Shown: piece after piece, positions 57,614-58,875 of the stretch
Layout: the number at the start of each line of letters is the position of its first letter
Numbering within the stretch: position 1 is the first letter of the stretch
Assembly (NCBI GenBank): GCA_046728935.1
Contig: JBKPFS010000125.1
Location: 1 to 58,875, forward strand
DNA: 58,875 nt
Direction of reading: 5' to 3'
DNA from: DATAFO01 sp046728935
Lineage (GTDB): Bacteria; Actinomycetota; Thermoleophilia; Solirubrobacterales; 70-9
Translations under genes and position numbers: made by a program
Notes under the pieces: model-generated
What the model saw: the letters and a program-made list of their open reading frames with translations, nothing else
What the model was told of the DNA's origin: nothing
The model's database searches: none

Positions 57614-58875
57614 TCAGCCCCGCCCCTCGCCGCCGTTGCCGGTCTTCGGCAGCGCCTTGACCAGCTCGTCGAGGCGCTTGCCGGTCAGCGACTCGAGCAC
57701 CTCCGGGAGCTCGGCGACGATCTTCATCACGTCGCGCGTCACCCGGTGGGCGCCGGTGCCGTCACCGTCGCCGCCGCCGAACATCACGATCCGGTCCGTC
57801 TTGGCGAGCGGCTCGGAGACCGCCGCCGCGAGCTGCGGCAGGATCGAGAGCAGCCGATCGGCGATCGCCGCGTCGTTGTAGTGGCCCCAGGCGTTGGCCT
57901 TGGCCATCATCGCCTCGGCCTCGGCCATGCCGCGCAGGCGGACTGCGTCGGCTTCGCCGGCGCCCTGGGCGGCCAGCTCCTCCTTGCGCGCCTCGGCGAG
58001 CGCCTCGATCCGGCGCGCCTCCGACTTCGCGGGCTCGATCACCTCGGCCTCGAGCTCGTTGACGCGGCGGTGCACCTCCGCCTCCATCAGCTCGATCGCC
58101 TTCTGGCGCTCGACGATCTCCACCTGGAGCTCCTGCGCGCGCACCTGCTGCTGGACCACGGCGCGCTGGAGGTCGTACGCGAAGTCGGCCTGGGCGGCGG
58201 CCTTCTGCCCCTCCTCCTTGAACGAGGACTTCCGGACTTCGTGGTCGCGCCGCGACTCCTCGATCGCCGTATCCGCGGCGTAGCGGGCCGCCTTCGCCTC
58301 GCGCTCGGCCTCGGCCTCCCCCTGGACGGCGTCGCGCTTCACCTGCGCGGTCCGCGGACGGCCGAGGGCCTCCAGGTAGCCCTGCTTGTCCTCGATCGAG
58401 CGGATCGTCAGCGAGACGATCTCGAGCCCCATCTTCGAGAGGTCCGGGCCGGCGAGCTCCTTGGTCGCGGCGACGAGCAGCGCCCGCTCGCGGTAGACGT
58501 CCTCGATCGAGTGCGCGCCGACCGCGGAGCGGAGGTGACCCTCGACCGCCTGCTGGGCGGTCCGGGCGATGTCGTCGCGCCCGCGGGAGAGGAACTCCTC
58601 CGCGGCGAGCTGGATGCCCTCATCGGTGGGATCCACCTTGACCATGCAGACCCCGTCCACCTGGAGGGGGACGCCGTGCATCGAGTACGTCTCTCCCGTG
58701 CGGACGTCGAACTGCATCAGCTCCAGCGACAGGCGTTGCACCTTCTCGCGGAAGGGCCGCACGTACGTGCCGCCGCCGCGGACGATGCGGTAGCCGGCGT
58801 GGCGGCCCGCGCCCCCCCAGCGGGGGCGCCCGCCCGAGTTGTTCAGGGCCACCGTAGGGGCCGCCCTCGTGTTAA
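57614..58875 (-). CDS. SPFH/flotillin-like protein (5' end at window edge)
   Basis: At least 412 aa from GTG 58852; the frame stays open to the edge, so the true start may be outside and an N-terminal anchor is not visible. SPFH part: GYRIVRGGGTYVRPFREKVQRLSLELMQFD, VCMVKVDPTDEGIQLAAEEFLSRGRDDIARTAQQAVEGHLRSAVG, LVAATKELAGPDLSKMGLEIVSLTIRSIEDKQGYLEALGRP. Then a long coiled coil (EAEAEREAKAARYAADT onward, QQQVRAQELQVEIVERQKAIEL), and a C-terminal helix bundle. Likely organises membrane microdomains. Paired with glnA. Confidence 0.87.
   Translation of the reverse strand, partial: NTRAAPTVALNNSGGRPRWGGAGRHAGYRIVRGGGTYVRPFREKVQRLSLELMQFDVRTGETYSMHGVPLQVDGVCMVKVDPTDEGIQLAAEEFLSRGRDDIARTAQQAVEGHLRSAVGAHSIEDVYRERALLVAATKELAGPDLSKMGLEIVSLTIRSIEDKQGYLEALGRPRTAQVKRDAVQGEAEAEREAKAARYAADTAIEESRRDHEVRKSSFKEEGQKAAAQADFAYDLQRAVVQQQVRAQELQVEIVERQKAIELMEAEVHRRVNELEAEVIEPAKSEARRIEALAEARKEELAAQGAGEADAVRLRGMAEAEAMMAKANAWGHYNDAAIADRLLSILPQLAAAVSEPLAKTDRIVMFGGGDGDGTGAHRVTRDVMKIVAELPEVLESLTGKRLDELVKALPKTGNGGEGRG

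Overview
This is a high-GC, densely packed chromosomal segment. Frequent GTG/TTG starts, 1-17 nt gene overlaps, an actinobacterial-type SOS box (5400-5413), GarA-like FHA/MerR synteny and a DUF6411-like small protein point to a deep-branching actinobacterium, most likely class Thermoleophilia (Solirubrobacterales/Gaiellales). The lineage is an inference from gene content and style. I saw no rRNA, tRNA or CRISPR array.

Layout: (1) 1-510: the 3' end of an IS481-like transposase and a decayed stretch. (2) 511-5419, minus: an SOS-controlled mutagenic polymerase operon (imuB-like, DUF6504-like, dnaE2). (3) 5517-12249: a lipoprotein, a branched-chain amino-acid binding protein, and a convergent livHMGF operon preceded by an isocitrate/isopropylmalate dehydrogenase-family gene. 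(4) 12283-14784: small zinc-binding and membrane proteins, an alpha/beta hydrolase and an HD hydrolase. (5) 14940-22400: murA, then hisZ-G-D-B-H-A-(small ORF)-F, without hisC or hisI. (6) 22512-25047: a beta-propeller protein divergent from a CCA-adding-type enzyme. (7) 25093-29344: a division-cluster tail (yfiH, yggS, sepF, proC, yggT, lspA, rluD-like). (8) 29452-33924: rpsB-tsf-pyrH-frr-uppS-cdsA. (9) 34041-43036: nfo, then dxr, rseP-like, acyl-CoA ligase, SnoaL-like, ispG, proS and pgsA-like genes. (10) 43129-44634: a regulatory block of an RsiG-like small protein, a zinc-ribbon FHA protein and a MerR regulator. (11) 44805-54787: accessory enzymes, a membrane HTH/anti-sigma fusion, nadE, a secreted metalloprotease, GH3, GNAT, a K+ channel and an unknown protein. 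(12) 54937-58875: a multicopper-oxidase relic, a frameshifted secreted protein, glnA and a flotillin-like gene.

Working together: cell-envelope precursors (murA, uppS, dxr, ispG, cdsA, pgsA, lspA, rseP), translation (rpsB, tsf, frr, proS, CCA enzyme, rluD-like) and division (sepF, yggT) are interleaved with amino-acid metabolism (his, proC, glnA, liv). The most noteworthy non-routine signals are a family of short hairpin repeats (five sites, two in tandem before murA and one wedged between the SOS box and the imuB coding start), two large intergenic palindromes, a one-motif c-di-GMP-type anti-sigma candidate, a MurA with Asp in place of the fosfomycin-target Cys, and a glutamine synthetase with Phe in place of the adenylylated Tyr.
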